A stretch of 64,000 bases of DNA. Origin: Perognathus longimembris pacificus. Its lineage: Eukaryota; Chordata; Mammalia; Rodentia; Heteromyidae. The notes beneath the pieces were generated by a model. That model had not been told where the DNA came from, did no database searches, and worked only from the letters and a program-made list of their open reading frames with translations. Location: the NCBI RefSeq assembly GCF_023159225.1, contig NC_063161.1, positions 67,001 to 131,000 on the forward strand, read 5' to 3'. Below, piece by piece: positions 47,181 through 57,213 of this stretch (its first letter is position 1; each line of letters starts with the position of its first letter). A program made the position numbers and the translations under genes.

Positions 47181-50100
47181 TGCAATATATATGATCTACC
47201 CTGTGTAGTTATCTCAGTTTTTCCTCTACATAATTGGGAATTATGATTAGACAATAATACAATTTCAGCCTTAACCATGAAAAATAACTTGAAATTTCTT
47301 TTTCTTTTTTTTTTTTTTTCAGTGGGTTGGGGAAGAGGCAGTCCTGGTGCTTGATCTCAGAGTCTGAGCACTGTCTCTGAGCATTTTCATCATAGCACTC
47401 ATTACTTGAACCACAGCTCTACTCCAAGATTCTTTGTGTTTTCATTTGCCTTCCGTTTCCAGAGCTGCTTTCAACCATTTGTAGTACTGTGCTAGAAATA
47501 AATTCTCTTCCTTTTTCACCATATGTCAAAGAACTTAGAATTCTCTTTCATTCTCAAGAATTTTCACTGGGTTTAGGATTCTGGGCTGATAATTCCTCTC
47601 TCTAAACTAGATTTTATCTCATTTGATTTTTTTTCCCAGCTGACTGTCTCTATTTTCCCTAATTTTAGGAAGTTTTTAGGAATTAGTTCTACTTTTCAAC
47701 CTGCTCTGTTTATTCCTTTCCTTCTGGAATTTCAGTAACAAAAATGTGAACTTTTAGGACCATAGAGCTCTGAGGCGCTGCTCATTTCTTTACACACTCT
47801 TTTTCTTACTGCTATTCATATTGAAGAATTTCTTTTTTTCCTGTTTAACATTCAGTGGTTCTTTTCTCCTCTCTATTCTTTCTTGAGCCTGTCCCATACA
47901 TTTTCATTTTGGTTATTTTCCAAATGTTCTAAAACTTCCATTAACATCCTCAGTATTGCTCAGTATTGTTATGGTGTAAAGCTTAGGTAATAGTATATCA
48001 TCTTAGTGTTGGCTTTTATATTGTGTTTTTTTTTTTTCATTTGCTTTAAGATCTTCCTGATTCTAAGTATGATGGAAGATTTTCTGTTGAATCGTGGACA
48101 TTTAAGTATCTTGCTATGAACTTCTTGCCTTATTTTATTTTTATTTTTTTTTTGCCAGACCTCGGGCTTGTACTCAAGGCCTGAGCACTGTCCCTGGCTT
48201 CTTTTTTGCTCAAGGCTAGCACTCTGCCACTTGAGCCACAGCGCCACTTCTGGCCGTTTTCTGTATATGTGGTGCTGGGGAATTGAACCCAGGGCCTCAT
48301 GTACACGAGGCAAGTACTCTTGCCACTAGGCCATATCCCCAGCCCCTTGCCTTATTTTAGACAGCTTCTTGTGACACCACTTCAACAAGAACACTGCCAA
48401 CCATCATCATTGCCATTGTGTGTGAAGCCTAGGTTCGCACCATCTCCGCTGACATTGGCATTATTGCCTTCTGATAGGGAACCCACCAAGCTTTGGACTT
48501 GAAAGTGGAGTTTTCACTTCCAGCAGTTCCACAGATGCAGTTTCTTGTAGTTAGTTATTCCTTGGTGTTTAGGTGGTAGCTACAAGTCTTAATCATTTTC
48601 TTACTAGGCTCACCCTTGCCTGTTGCTTTAATTGAGGAGAATAACTAACTCCTCTTGGTATTTTGGTCTGAACCCGTTGATATTTCTAGGCTGACTTGCT
48701 TCTTTAGCTCCAAATCTGTGATGTATGGGACAGAAAGAACTTGAGCCCCTCTGTCTCTAGTCAGCTTTCCATTTTTAAAAATGTTAGCACACATTTGTTT
48801 TCTTTTTTTTTTTTTTTTTTTTGCCAGTCCTGGGCCTTGGACTCAGGGCCTGAGCACTGTCTCTGGCTTCTTTTTGCTCAAGGCTAGCACTCTGCCACTT
48901 GAGCCACAGCGCCACTTCTGGCCATTTTCTGTATATGTGGTACTGGGGAATCGAACCCAGGGCTTCATGTATACGAGGCAAGCGCTCTTGCCACTAGGCT
49001 ATATCCCCAGCCCCACATTTGTTTTCTTTAATATTCTAGATTTTCCCTAAGCAGAAATTATATAACACTGCTATATCTTTCAGTCTATATACTTACTAAG
49101 TATCATTTAATATTTCTTATACCTGCCAAGCACAATGGCTCAAGTCGGTAATTCTAACTACTTGGATCTCTATTCTAGGCCAGCCCTGGCATAAAATTCT
49201 CATGACTACTTCTCAACCAATGGCTGAGCATAGTTGTGAGCACTCATTATCCCAGCCATGGGGGGAAGCACAGTAGCTGGGTGTAGAGACTCTCACGGTC
49301 ATCCCCAGCCACACTGGGAAGCACAATTAGGAAGTTCACAGGTCAGGCTGGCCTGTGTATAAAGCAAGACTTTACCTCAAAAATAAGCAGTGCAGGGCTG
49401 GGAAGGTGGCTTAGCAGCAGACTGCTTGCCTAGCATGCATGAAGCCCTAGGTTCGATTCTTCAGCACTACAGAAACAGAAAAGGCTGAAAATGGCTCTGT
49501 GGCTCAAGTGACAGAGTGCTAGTCTTAAGCAAAAGGAAACCAGGGACAGTGCTCAGGCCCCAAGTTCAAGTCCCAGGCAAAAAAACAAGATCAAATTAAA
49601 ATAAGCAATGTGGGGCTGGGAATATGGCCTAGTGGCAAGAGTGCTTGCCTTGTATACACAAAGCCCTGGGTTCAATTCCCCAGCACCACATATATAGAAA
49701 ATGGCCAGAAGTGGCGCTGTGGCTCAGTGGCAGAGTGCTAGCCTTGAGCAAAAAGAAGCCAGGGACATTACTCAGGCCCTGAGTTCAAGCTCTGGGACTG
49801 GCAAAAAACAAAAAACAAACAAACAAAAAAATAAATAAATAAAATAATAAAATAAGCAATGTAAAACTGGGTGCCAGTGGCTTACACCTGTAATCCTAGC
49901 TACTCAGGAGGCTGAGATCTGAAGATAAAGGTTCAAAGGCAGTCCAACCAGAAAACTCTGTAACTCTTATATCCAGTAGACTACTCGGAAAAAGCCAAAA
50001 GTGGTGCTGTGGCTCAAGTGGTAGAGTACTACTAACCTTAAGCACAAAGAGGCTCAGGGACAGCACCCAGGCCAAGTTCAAGTCCCAGAACCAGCAAGAA

Positions 50101-50443
50101 AAAAAAATGGGGTTGGGGTGATGAAGATGTGGCTCAAGTGGTGGAGTGCCTGCCTAGGAAGTATAAGACCAGCTTATAAGTAGCTTAACATGTTTAACTT
50201 TAAAATATAAGAATGTTGCTGGGCACTGATGGCTCATGCCTGTAATCCTAGCTACTTGAGAAGCTAAGATCTAAGGATCACAGTTTGAAACCAGCCCAGG
50301 CAAGAAAGGCCAGGAACTCTTATCTCTAATTGGCCACCTAAAAACCAGAAGTAGAGCTGTGGCTCAAAGTAATAGAACACGAGCCTTGAGCAAAAAGGCT
50401 TAGGGACGGCAGCCAGGCCCTAACTTCAAGCTCTACAACCACC

Positions 50444-50489
<46 letters not shown>

Positions 50490-53400
50490 TTAAAATTTGA
50501 TTTGGGCTTTTAGTTACAACTTAATTATATTTTGCTTAGAGAATATTTGGGAGAGAGTGGTTACTTTTTGAGATTTACTAAATGGTATAATTGGAGATAA
50601 GTGGCTATAGAAGCCAGGTCTAACCTTGGGTTCAGAGACATGAAATAAGCTTATTAACTCTGCTCGCATTCATGTATTCAAATACTGACTGGGTACTAAT
50701 GTACCTTTGTGCTGCCCTAGCCACTGTGGATATAGCAACAAACGTATTCACAAACTATTCTGGCATATGTTACATTCTGAGAGAGACAGACAGACAGACA
50801 GAATAAACTTACCTGATATTTCAGATGATGTTATATGCAAATCAGAGAGGGATGGAGTACAAGGTATGTAGAACTATGTATGTACTATATGTAGAGTCAT
50901 CAGTGATGATCTCACTGTTGAGGTGACATTTCAGCAAACCTCTAAGGACCTACAGAATCTTGGGGAAAGGGCTTTGGGGTGAAGGGTGCAGCCTTCCTGG
51001 ACTCATAATCCTCATGTGTAGATTGGGGATAGTTGTGTGAGAAGTAATATGCTGAGGTAAAAACAGTGAATCTCAGAGCCTCACATGCGCTGATCTATGC
51101 ACCCATAGTGACATAAGTAGTTTTGCTTTGAGGGATTAAAAATGGAGATTCCCGGGCTGGGGATATGGCCTAGTGGCAAGAGAGCTTGCCTCGTATACAT
51201 GAGGCCCTGGGTTCGATTCCCCAGCACCACATATACAGAAAATGGCCAGAAGTGGCGCTGTGGCTCAAGTGGCAGAGTGCTAGCCATGAGCAAAAGGAAA
51301 CCAGGGACAGTGCTCAGGCCCTGAGTCCAAGGCCCAGGACTGGCCAAAAAAAAAAAAAAAAAAAAATGGAGATTCCCAAATTTCAGGCTTAACCTAAAAA
51401 CAATGTGACTAGAAGTTAATGGGGGAGGGGAAGCCACAGGTTTCTTCCAGGTTATCATCATGGAGTTGATAAAAGTAGGAGTTAGGAAGAGATTAGGATG
51501 CCATTTGACCTGCCATTTTGAACCTTCCCCTTACAGACTCATGGAGAGATTTCTCATGGATGGATTGTATCCTTCAAGATTTGAAAAGCCCCTTGTTACT
51601 GTTGCTCTTCCAACTCTGGTGCATCTCTTCCCAACCTTCCCCTTTCCCATAGCAGCCCAGGGAGGAGTTGATGGGTCATATAACACATGGGTTTTCCTCT
51701 ACATTACCTTCTCCCTCATTGATCCACACATCACATAATCCCTGCTGTCTGTGCTGGAGCTTACTCATATTCGGGGTTTCTTTTATATTAGAAGGATAGG
51801 AAGAATGGCATAGACCATTTGATCTGGATGAAATGTCTGAATTGACCTTCCCTCCTTCTTAGTAACTCTGACCTTGGATAAGTCACTTAACTTCGTACCT
51901 TGAAACCTAGATTCTTAATTTTATTTAAAGTCTCTGTTACAGATGAATTGTGTAAAATATAAGGTGCCAGCTGATCCTCTCTCCTGTAACTTGTCAGGTT
52001 GTGCAATTTTAGAGTAAGGCCTTCCCTGTAACCAGGGGCTTTTTACAAAGCTTCTCAGGCCAGGCTCTAGTGGCAAGGCTGAGTAGAAGGGTCAGTTTGG
52101 GTAGGAAAGTTCATAAAACTCTATCTTCAAAATAACCAGCCAATAATAAAATGTAATCTTCCCAAGTGGGTCCACTGAGAACTACAGGTGAGAAGGGCCC
52201 CTAGATCCTGTTGCTCCCTACCCTGGCTCTACAAGACTGATGTCAGTCATATTTAGATCTGAGTATATTTTGTTCTACCTGTACCAAGTGTTCTTGTATA
52301 CCTAGACCATCTGTGTTGTCTCAGCTTTGCTACTTAGGCCACCCAGCACCTCCAACATCAAGAGGTACCACTTTCTAGGCTTTCTGTTTGGTTTCACACA
52401 TAGGCAGCTTCAGTTTATAAACAGCCTGTCCACTGCCTGGCTTGTGAAAGCCTTTTTTTTTTCCATGGAACAATCATGTTGCTTCCTGGAGTTAGTATTT
52501 CCTTTTTAGCCTACAAGAGCTCTGTCCATAAAAGAATTGCAGCATCCAGCTACATTTTCCAGCTTCATGATGTTACTGCTTATGACAGTTTCTCTGGAAA
52601 ACTCTGTTGCATGTTTAACTCAGACTTAGATGGCCAGGACACACACCTAGCCCTTGTGGCCTTTGCACCTCCATGGAGTTTGCACTAGTGCGACTGATCT
52701 CTTTCTGCAAAATTCATTCCAATTTAAAATCGAGAGAGAGAGAGAGAGAGAGAGAGCATATTCATCACACTAAGTACCCCCTACCTGTTTTCTTTTTTTC
52801 CCCTTGTATTCACCTTTGCTCCTTAACCTGTGTGCAGTCAGCCACAGCAGCTGTCCACATATGCCTTGACTCTGTATAAACACACTGCCACAGTAGATGG
52901 AAAGACCATCCTTGTAGGTGAGCATCATGGGCTCAGACCCTGCTGAGCCCCAAGGTGGAGAAAGTGGGAGAGGAGGGGAAGTGAAAAGTCCATAGGAGGG
53001 AGTCAAGAGGGAAGTAAAGGGGGCATCATATCAGTAATTTATAATAGCTTTGCAGTAATGTGTAGCAGATAAGCAGCACTGGAAAATCTATTGTCTCTAA
53101 CATGATAAGTGTGTTGCGAGTGGTATTGAAAGCCACACTGATAGATACATAATAATAAACATATCTTTCATTAATTTAAAAATAAAGCAGGAAACTGGTC
53201 ATTAGTAGTTCCCAGCTGTAATCCTAGCTGCCCTGGTGGGAAAGTCCATGAGATTCTATCTTCAGTTAATTACCCCCAAAAAGCTGGAAGTAGAGCTGTT
53301 CACCTTGAGCAATAAAGCTCAGGGACAGCAACCAGGCCCTGCGCTCAAGCCTCGAGACAAGCACAGAGCACGTGAGCAAGCGAGAGAGAGAGAGATACAA

Positions 53401-54950
53401 CAGGTAGGAAGAGGCATGCAGACTTTTATGGCACTAGGCCTAGCACTGGTGTGTGGGGTAGGGTTCAGAGAAGGAGATTGTCAAGAAGCTAGACCTGCCA
53501 AAGGACAGAGCGCAGAAATCTTTGGTGAGGCACTTATGTCCTGAACATTATCTCCTATTCAGGACTTGACCTTCCATGAAGCTGCAACCTCTTCTTTGGC
53601 CAGGCCACCCAATCCTGCCCAGTCTTTGATCACTGCATATGGAAATTTATCCCATCTTGATTGTGGGGATAAGAACTACCCTCCCCACCACACACACACC
53701 TTAGGATTTCCTGGACATGTTGCAGAGTAACTGCCCCTTCTTCTGGTCCTTGGTCCCATATCCTCCCACATACCACCAATGCACACACGCTTCTCACAGC
53801 CCATCTGGGGACATGGTGCCCTAAAGACAGTGTGAGCTGTGTAGTGTCCATTCCTCCCCATGTTCATCATGTTCTCACACATGTTGTGGTTTGCATCACA
53901 TGTGTGTTATGTTTCTACACAGAGACATGTTTGAGATGTTTGGGTTTTTCTGCCCTCCAGTCCCATGAGATGGAGCTGTGTTTACATTGCAGATTTTTGG
54001 GATACAGCAGGACAGGAGCGGTTCCAGAGCATGCATGCCTCCTACTACCACAAGGCCCACGCCTGCATCATGGTATGAGACCAGCTAGAAGGTAGACCTG
54101 AGGGATGAGGGAATGAGGATCTCATCAGTCCAGGGCCCTTCTACCAAAGCTGGGTACTGTGGGACAAAGGGTCAGGGCCACCCAGAATGCTTTAAACCCC
54201 ATGTGCTCCCCATAACTAAGTGGAAGTTATATAAGCCAAATGAGCTGTACTCAGGTTATATAAGCCAAATGAGCTGTACTCAGGCAGGGACAGGTAAAAA
54301 AGAAAGGTACAGAACTACCATTCTAGGAGGGCAGCAAGCTCAGGGTTACAACAGTAGAGGTATACTTACTCAAGAAGCAAACATGAGTTAAGACAGGACC
54401 ACAGCCCTTCCCTGTACCTCCCAGGAAACTCCCAAGGCCCTCTTACTTTCCAGGGACCTTTGTCTCAGATCAGCACTCACCTCCCTCCCAGTTTCCATTT
54501 TGATGGTTATCAGGGTTCCACTTAGTGGCCAGGTATAGAAATGCAATGTGGGAAGGGAGTAAAAGAGCAAAAAGTGACTGCAAGCCTGTCTCCTAGGAGC
54601 TTCTGCCTGTGAGTAACGTGGCTAATTTCTCGGGCCACTACTCTTAGTTGCTAAGAAAGACATGTTTTTCTTTTGATCCACTCATAAAACATTTTCATGA
54701 ATATCAACCATTTGTAACATAAAAAAACATGGCCTTTCTTAGTCTTTTTTTTCCTTTTTTGATACTGGGAAGCACACTCAAGACCTTGTTCAGGCTTAGC
54801 ATCTCCTCTGCCACTGAGCTACACCCACCCCAATAGACTGGTTTGCTAAAATGAGTCCTAGTAATTGTCACACAATAAAAACCTCAGTCATTCTTATTTC
54901 TTAGAATATCACCCAAGGTCTTACAGAAAACCCAGCTACTGGGTAAGTAG

Positions 54951-55005
<55 letters not shown>

Positions 55006-57213
55006 TAAAATCCATTTAGTCTGGAGTCTCTGCTAAGTCTCTGGGACCCTAAGCTGGGTCCCAGGCAGCTCCACACATGCGGGGAGCAGACTGGGCCATC
55101 AGCAGGTATTGCTACATTTGCCTGTCCAAGTAGTTTGTTAGTATAGGCTCTCAGGATGGCAGCTCTATCTCAGGGCTGAGTACCCAAGGAAAGCCAGGTG
55201 CAAGTTGTATTGCCTGCAGCCTAACCCTGAAAGTCAAACAGCCTCACTCCAGCATAGTCACAAGGGTATAACATCTCTTATAAAAGAACATGGAATATTG
55301 CTACCATTGTTGGTATATAAGTAGGCCCTGACACTCAGTAGCATTTGACAACACCCACCCTTCCAGTCCTACCTCCTACTTTGTGGTTTCCTTCAGTGTG
55401 CATGACTTTGTCCTCGCCCTGAGTGAGCAGCAGCAGCAGAAGGGATACAAAAGAAATTGGTCTGCTCACTCTTCCCCATCTCCTCTTCCCTTCAGCCTTC
55501 CCTGGTTCACTAAAATACTGCTCATTGTTTAGGCTCTGCTTAGATACCACCATCTTTATACACCCTTTTCTAATGTTTGTCAGAGTTGCTCTTTTATGCA
55601 CAACAGACTTGACCGCTTCTGACTTATGGACTGGCTGATGTGTGAAAGCTGCCCACTGGGGCTTATCAGCTGGTAGGCACCACAATGAAGACAGTGAGGG
55701 TTCTTCCATCCTGATCCTTTTCAGAGGATAAAGGAGAGGCTCATTACCCAGCTCTTCAGTCCCTTAAGCCCTTGAGAATTTCCAAATTCTGAATACTAAT
55801 TACTGCAGATACTAGACAGAAGAGGATATAAGATAAGGCAAGTGGAGCCAGAAGTATGACTCTCAGGAACAGGAAACTCAGCCATTTCAGTTTCAATCCT
55901 GCTCTGGCATCAACTATTTAAGCTTGCCTCTCCTGTCTGTGAGTGACACCCTCCTGTCAACATGCATATTCATTGGTTCCTCTCAGACCCTTTTCTGGCT
56001 AGTGTGCCAGTCTGAATTCCCTGATACATGCCCGTACTCACCTGCCTGGGGGGAGGGTGAGTAACCTAGAAATGGATTGCAGAAATGACACCTGAGCTAT
56101 CTTCCTCTGCCTTTTGCAGGTGTTCGATGTACAAAGGAAAGTCACCTATAGGAACCTGAGCACCTGGTATGCAGAGCTTCGAGAGTTCAGGCCGGAGATC
56201 CCATGTGTCGTGGTGGCCAATAAAATCGATGGTGGGGCCATCCCTGTACCTGGGTGACAGTGGTTCTTGGGGGGACCCTCTACCATACATTTGCCACTGC
56301 CCTAGAGTGGGCAGCCTTCAGTGATTTAGCCTCCCTGGCCATACTCCCTTCCCCATAAAGGTGCCAATTTGTCTTCTTCCCAAGACAGATCTTGTCTACT
56401 CAGAACACATACCCTACGTTTTAGCACAGAGCCTCCACTGACCTTCCAAATCCCCTGTCCCTTTCCCTGGATAGACAGGCCCATGCCCTGCTTTTCTCTG
56501 CAGCAGACACACAGGTGACTCAGAAAAGCTTCAATTTTGCCAGGAAGTTCTCCCTGCCTCTGTACTTTGTTTCAGCTGCGGATGGTACCAATGTTGTAAA
56601 GGTAATGGCAGACTGTGGGGGCAGCCAGTGAGTTGGGGAATATATATATTGAAGTTATAGGGATCTATGTAAGGAAAGGACCAGTAGGATGGACAGAGTG
56701 TGCAGGTGAGGCAAGGAGGGGATAGGGTGGTGGGCTTGTGCTTGATGCAGCAAAAGTCTATTGACCGGATAAGGGTGTTGGGGAGGGTGAAATGAGCAGC
56801 AAGATTGCTAGTTGGTGGGGGGAAGTCCAAGACCCTCTGCCCACTGTCACACTTTGCTTCTACCACCTTCAGCTCTTCAATGACGCAATTCGATTAGCTG
56901 TGGCATATAAACAGAATTCCCAGGACTTCATGGATGAGGTTTTACAGGAGCTTGAGGTAAGTGTAGGTCAAGCTCAATTTGGGAGGAGGTTATAGAAAAA
57001 GTATGCCTCCTCTTCCGAGATGTGGGATATAACCCAATGTAGTACATTCTCCCTGCCTTTGCCACTTTTGATTATATTGGGGCTACAGTTGGGCAAATGC
57101 AGAGCCAGGCTCATCTGGGACCCTATTCACAGAATTTCAAGTTGGAGCAGAAAGAAGATGATGCACCAGACCAAGAACAGAGTATCAGGATTGAAAGCCC
57201 ATCCCCTACCTGA
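39882..57213 (+). CDS. RABL2: RABL2, Rab-like small GTPase 2 (complete, 8 coding exons)
   Basis: RABL2 is an atypical Rab-like GTPase that recruits IFT-B complexes at the ciliary base and is needed for sperm-tail assembly; this is known of the family. Coding exons read from the sequence are 39882-39988, 51537-51566, 52838-52917, 53993-54072, 56120-56231, 56507-56601, 56873-56956 and 57133-57213. Every junction has AG/GT borders and the phases add up to 669 nt, 222 residues plus stop. Visible motifs are the P-loop GDSAVGKS (residues 28-35), WDTAGQE (75-81), NKID (133-136) and SAADG near 160. No C-terminal prenylation cysteine is present, as is usual for RABL2. The ATG lies in the exon that opens with the conserved MAGD..K..ELDQ N-terminus. 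The C-terminus is several residues shorter than the human protein as I remember it. The gene is convergent with ACR. No frameshift or stop was found, so it looks functional. Confidence 0.96.
40420..40644 (-). mobile_element. ID-type dimeric SINE in RABL2 intron
   Basis: Long poly-T (about 33) and a complete dimer; TTCAGTGACT flanks it. Confidence 0.92.
40915..41155 (-). mobile_element. B1-ID composite SINE
   Basis: GGGGCTTGAACTCTGGGCCT start and B1 end at CTCCTGATTACAGGTATGAC. Confidence 0.85.
41331..41540 (-). mobile_element. ID-type dimeric SINE
   Basis: Poly-T followed by a complete, somewhat diverged dimer. Confidence 0.9.
41650..41895 (+). mobile_element. B1-ID composite SINE
   Basis: CTATAATCCTAGCTACTCAG of the B1 half and GAGGCTCAGGGACAGCACCC of the ID half. 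Confidence 0.87.
42257..42472 (+). mobile_element. ID-type dimeric SINE (young subfamily)
   Basis: Complete dimer with poly-A of about 23; AAAGTTCCAGGGAC flanks it at 42243 and 42470. Confidence 0.94.
42880..43625 (-). mobile_element. old L1 3' fragment
   Basis: Shares the ORF2-end and 3' UTR words of the L1 at 7.9-20.7 kb (CATTCCCACCAACAGTGCAC, GGTGATGTACAGAAGGAG), heavily decayed. Confidence 0.65.
43659..43727. repeat. (TG)n microsatellite, about 34 units
   Basis: Near-pure TG run of about 69 bp between an L1 fragment and a SINE. Confidence 0.95.
43728..44080 (-). mobile_element. two adjacent SINEs: ID-half fragment and B1-ID composite
   Basis: The first (43728-43825) is a partial ID half. 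TTTATTTATTTATT starts the second, which is complete and ends at GTAGCTAGGATTCCAGATG. Confidence 0.82.
44440..44650 (-). mobile_element. old L1 ORF2 fragment
   Basis: CCAATACTACACTGCTTTGA and GATTACTGTAG resemble the ORF2 region seen at about 9725-9750. Very decayed. Confidence 0.5.
44685..45145 (-). mobile_element. two worn B1-ID SINEs
   Basis: Copies at about 44685-44938 and 44960-45145 end in GTAGCTAGTATTACAGACAT and GTAGCTAGGATTACAGCTGT. Confidence 0.75.
45170..45590 (-). mobile_element. SINE fragment and old L1 RT fragment
   Basis: 45170-45235 is a SINE piece. 45300-45590 resembles the L1 RT region (AGATGCCTGTCTTATTCATG; compare 11208-11225), decayed. Confidence 0.6.
45593..45803 (-). 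mobile_element. ID-type dimeric SINE
   Basis: Poly-T and a complete dimer; ATGACATTAATTTTC and ATGACATTGATTTTC flank it. Confidence 0.9.
45804..46960 (-). mobile_element. old L1 fragments with a SINE inside
   Basis: L1-like words of the ORF2 region (to about 46500) and of the 3' UTR (46670-46850, GGACAGAAGGGTTACCATTT). A diverged ID-type SINE (-) lies at about 46050-46210. Confidence 0.6.
47151..47180. repeat. (GATA)n microsatellite
   Basis: About seven GATA units in RABL2 intron. Confidence 0.9.
47300..47430 (-). mobile_element. worn SINE fragment
   Basis: Poly-T start and CTTGATCTCAGAGTCTGAGC in place of the usual ID-half words. Confidence 0.6.
48143..48345 (-). mobile_element. ID-type dimeric SINE
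   Basis: Complete dimer; CTTGCCTTATTTTA flanks it on both sides. Confidence 0.92.
48802..49013 (-). mobile_element. ID-type dimeric SINE
   Basis: Complete dimer; CACATTTGTTTTCTTT flanks it. Confidence 0.93.
49130..49390 (+). mobile_element. worn B1-like SINE remnants
   Basis: CACAATGGCTCAAGTCGGTA and CTGGCCTGTGTATAAAGCAA point to decayed B1-like copies; borders are unclear. Confidence 0.5.
49397..49585 (+). mobile_element. older ID-type SINE close to the rodent ID form
   Basis: The head reads GGTGGCTTAGCAGCAGACTG and CTTGCCTAGCATGCATGAAG, nearer to the general rodent ID head than the other copies here, and it still has the second half. Confidence 0.85.
49612..49850 (+). mobile_element. ID-type dimeric SINE
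   Basis: Complete dimer with AAACAAAC/AAATAAAT tail; AATAAGCAATGT flanks it. Confidence 0.92.
49866..50105 (+). mobile_element. B1-ID composite SINE
   Basis: CACCTGTAATCCTAGCTACT of the B1 half, GTGGTGCTGTGGCTCAAGTG of the ID half, and an A-tail. Confidence 0.9.
50216..50443 (+). mobile_element. B1-ID composite SINE
   Basis: Complete composite beginning at GCTGGGCACTGATGGCTCAT. Its tail has become a GAT repeat. Confidence 0.9.
50444..50489. repeat. (GAT)15 microsatellite
   Basis: Pure trinucleotide run in the SINE tail. Confidence 0.95.
51152..51366 (+). mobile_element. ID-type dimeric SINE 170 bp before the RABL2 microexon
   Basis: Complete dimer with poly-A; AAAATGGAGATTCCC flanks it. 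It lies close upstream of the 30-nt exon. Confidence 0.93.
51537..51566 (+). CDS. RABL2: RABL2 microexon of 30 nt (residues 36-46)
   Basis: The acceptor is TTACAG at 51531-51536 and the donor GTATCC at 51567. The exon encodes LMERFLMDG plus split codons at both ends, between the P-loop and switch I. It keeps the reading frame (30 nt), so skipping it would delete ten residues without a frameshift. It sits about 11.5 kb downstream of the previous exon across a repeat-filled intron. Confidence 0.93.
52732..52756. repeat. (GA)n microsatellite
   Basis: About 12 GA units about 80 bp upstream of a RABL2 exon. Confidence 0.9.
52838..52917 (+). CDS. RABL2: RABL2 exon, switch I region (residues 46-73)
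   Basis: The acceptor TGTGCAG ends at 52837 and the donor GTGAGC starts at 52918. It encodes QPQQLSTYALTLYKH and the following strand. The codon for Asp73 is split, with G here and AT in the next exon. As I recall it, a mouse Rabl2 D73G change (the mot allele) causes male sterility, and the Asp is intact here. Confidence 0.95.
53195..53370 (+). mobile_element. worn B1-ID composite SINE
   Basis: CCCAGCTGTAATCCTAGCTG and GCTCAGGGACAGCAACCAGG are visible; parts are deleted. Confidence 0.75.
53993..54072 (+). CDS. RABL2: RABL2 exon, switch II (residues 73-99)
   Basis: The acceptor is CATTGCAG before 53993 and the donor GTATGA is at 54073. The exon encodes FWDTAGQERFQSMHASYYHK and onward to HACIM. 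It carries the G3 motif DTAGQ with the glutamine typical of Ras-family GTPases. Confidence 0.96.
54226..54283. repeat. perfect 29-bp tandem duplication in RABL2 intron
   Basis: Units 54226-54254 and 54255-54283 are identical and contain TATAAGCCAAATGAGCTG. Confidence 0.92.
54955..55003. repeat. (CA)n microsatellite
   Basis: About 24 CA units in RABL2 intron. Confidence 0.95.
55004..56119. other. RABL2 intron, unique sequence
   Basis: No repeat family or gene is seen apart from the flanking exons. Confidence 0.4.
56120..56231 (+). CDS. RABL2: RABL2 exon with G4 motif NKID (residues 100-137)
   Basis: The acceptor is CTTTTGCAG before 56120 and the donor GTGGGG is at 56232. It starts with VFDVQRKVTYRNL and ends at NKID plus one base of the next codon. 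The guanine-specificity motif NKxD is present. Confidence 0.95.
56507..56601 (+). CDS. RABL2: RABL2 exon with tandem CAGCAG acceptor (residues 137-168)
   Basis: The exon follows CTCTGCAGCAG, so splicing may start at 56504 or 56507. Both keep frame and differ by one alanine at residue 137. It encodes TQKSFNFARKFSLPLYF and the G5-like SAADG motif and ends at the donor GTAATGG (56602). Confidence 0.94.
56873..56956 (+). CDS. RABL2: RABL2 exon, C-terminal helix (residues 169-196)
   Basis: The acceptor is CACCTTCAG before 56873 and the donor GTAAGTG is at 56957. It encodes LFNDAIRLAVAYKQNSQDF and onward to QELE, 28 codons in phase 0. Confidence 0.95.
57133..57213 (+). CDS. RABL2: RABL2 last coding exon (residues 197-222 and stop)
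   Basis: The acceptor is CATTCACAG-like at 57132. The exon encodes an acidic tail (KLEQKEDDAPDQEQS) and stops with TGA at 57211-57213. The tail is the most variable part of RABL2 and is shorter here than in human; the stop is not caused by an obvious frameshift. Confidence 0.92.
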   Translation, partial: NFKLEQKEDDAPDQEQSIRIESPSPT

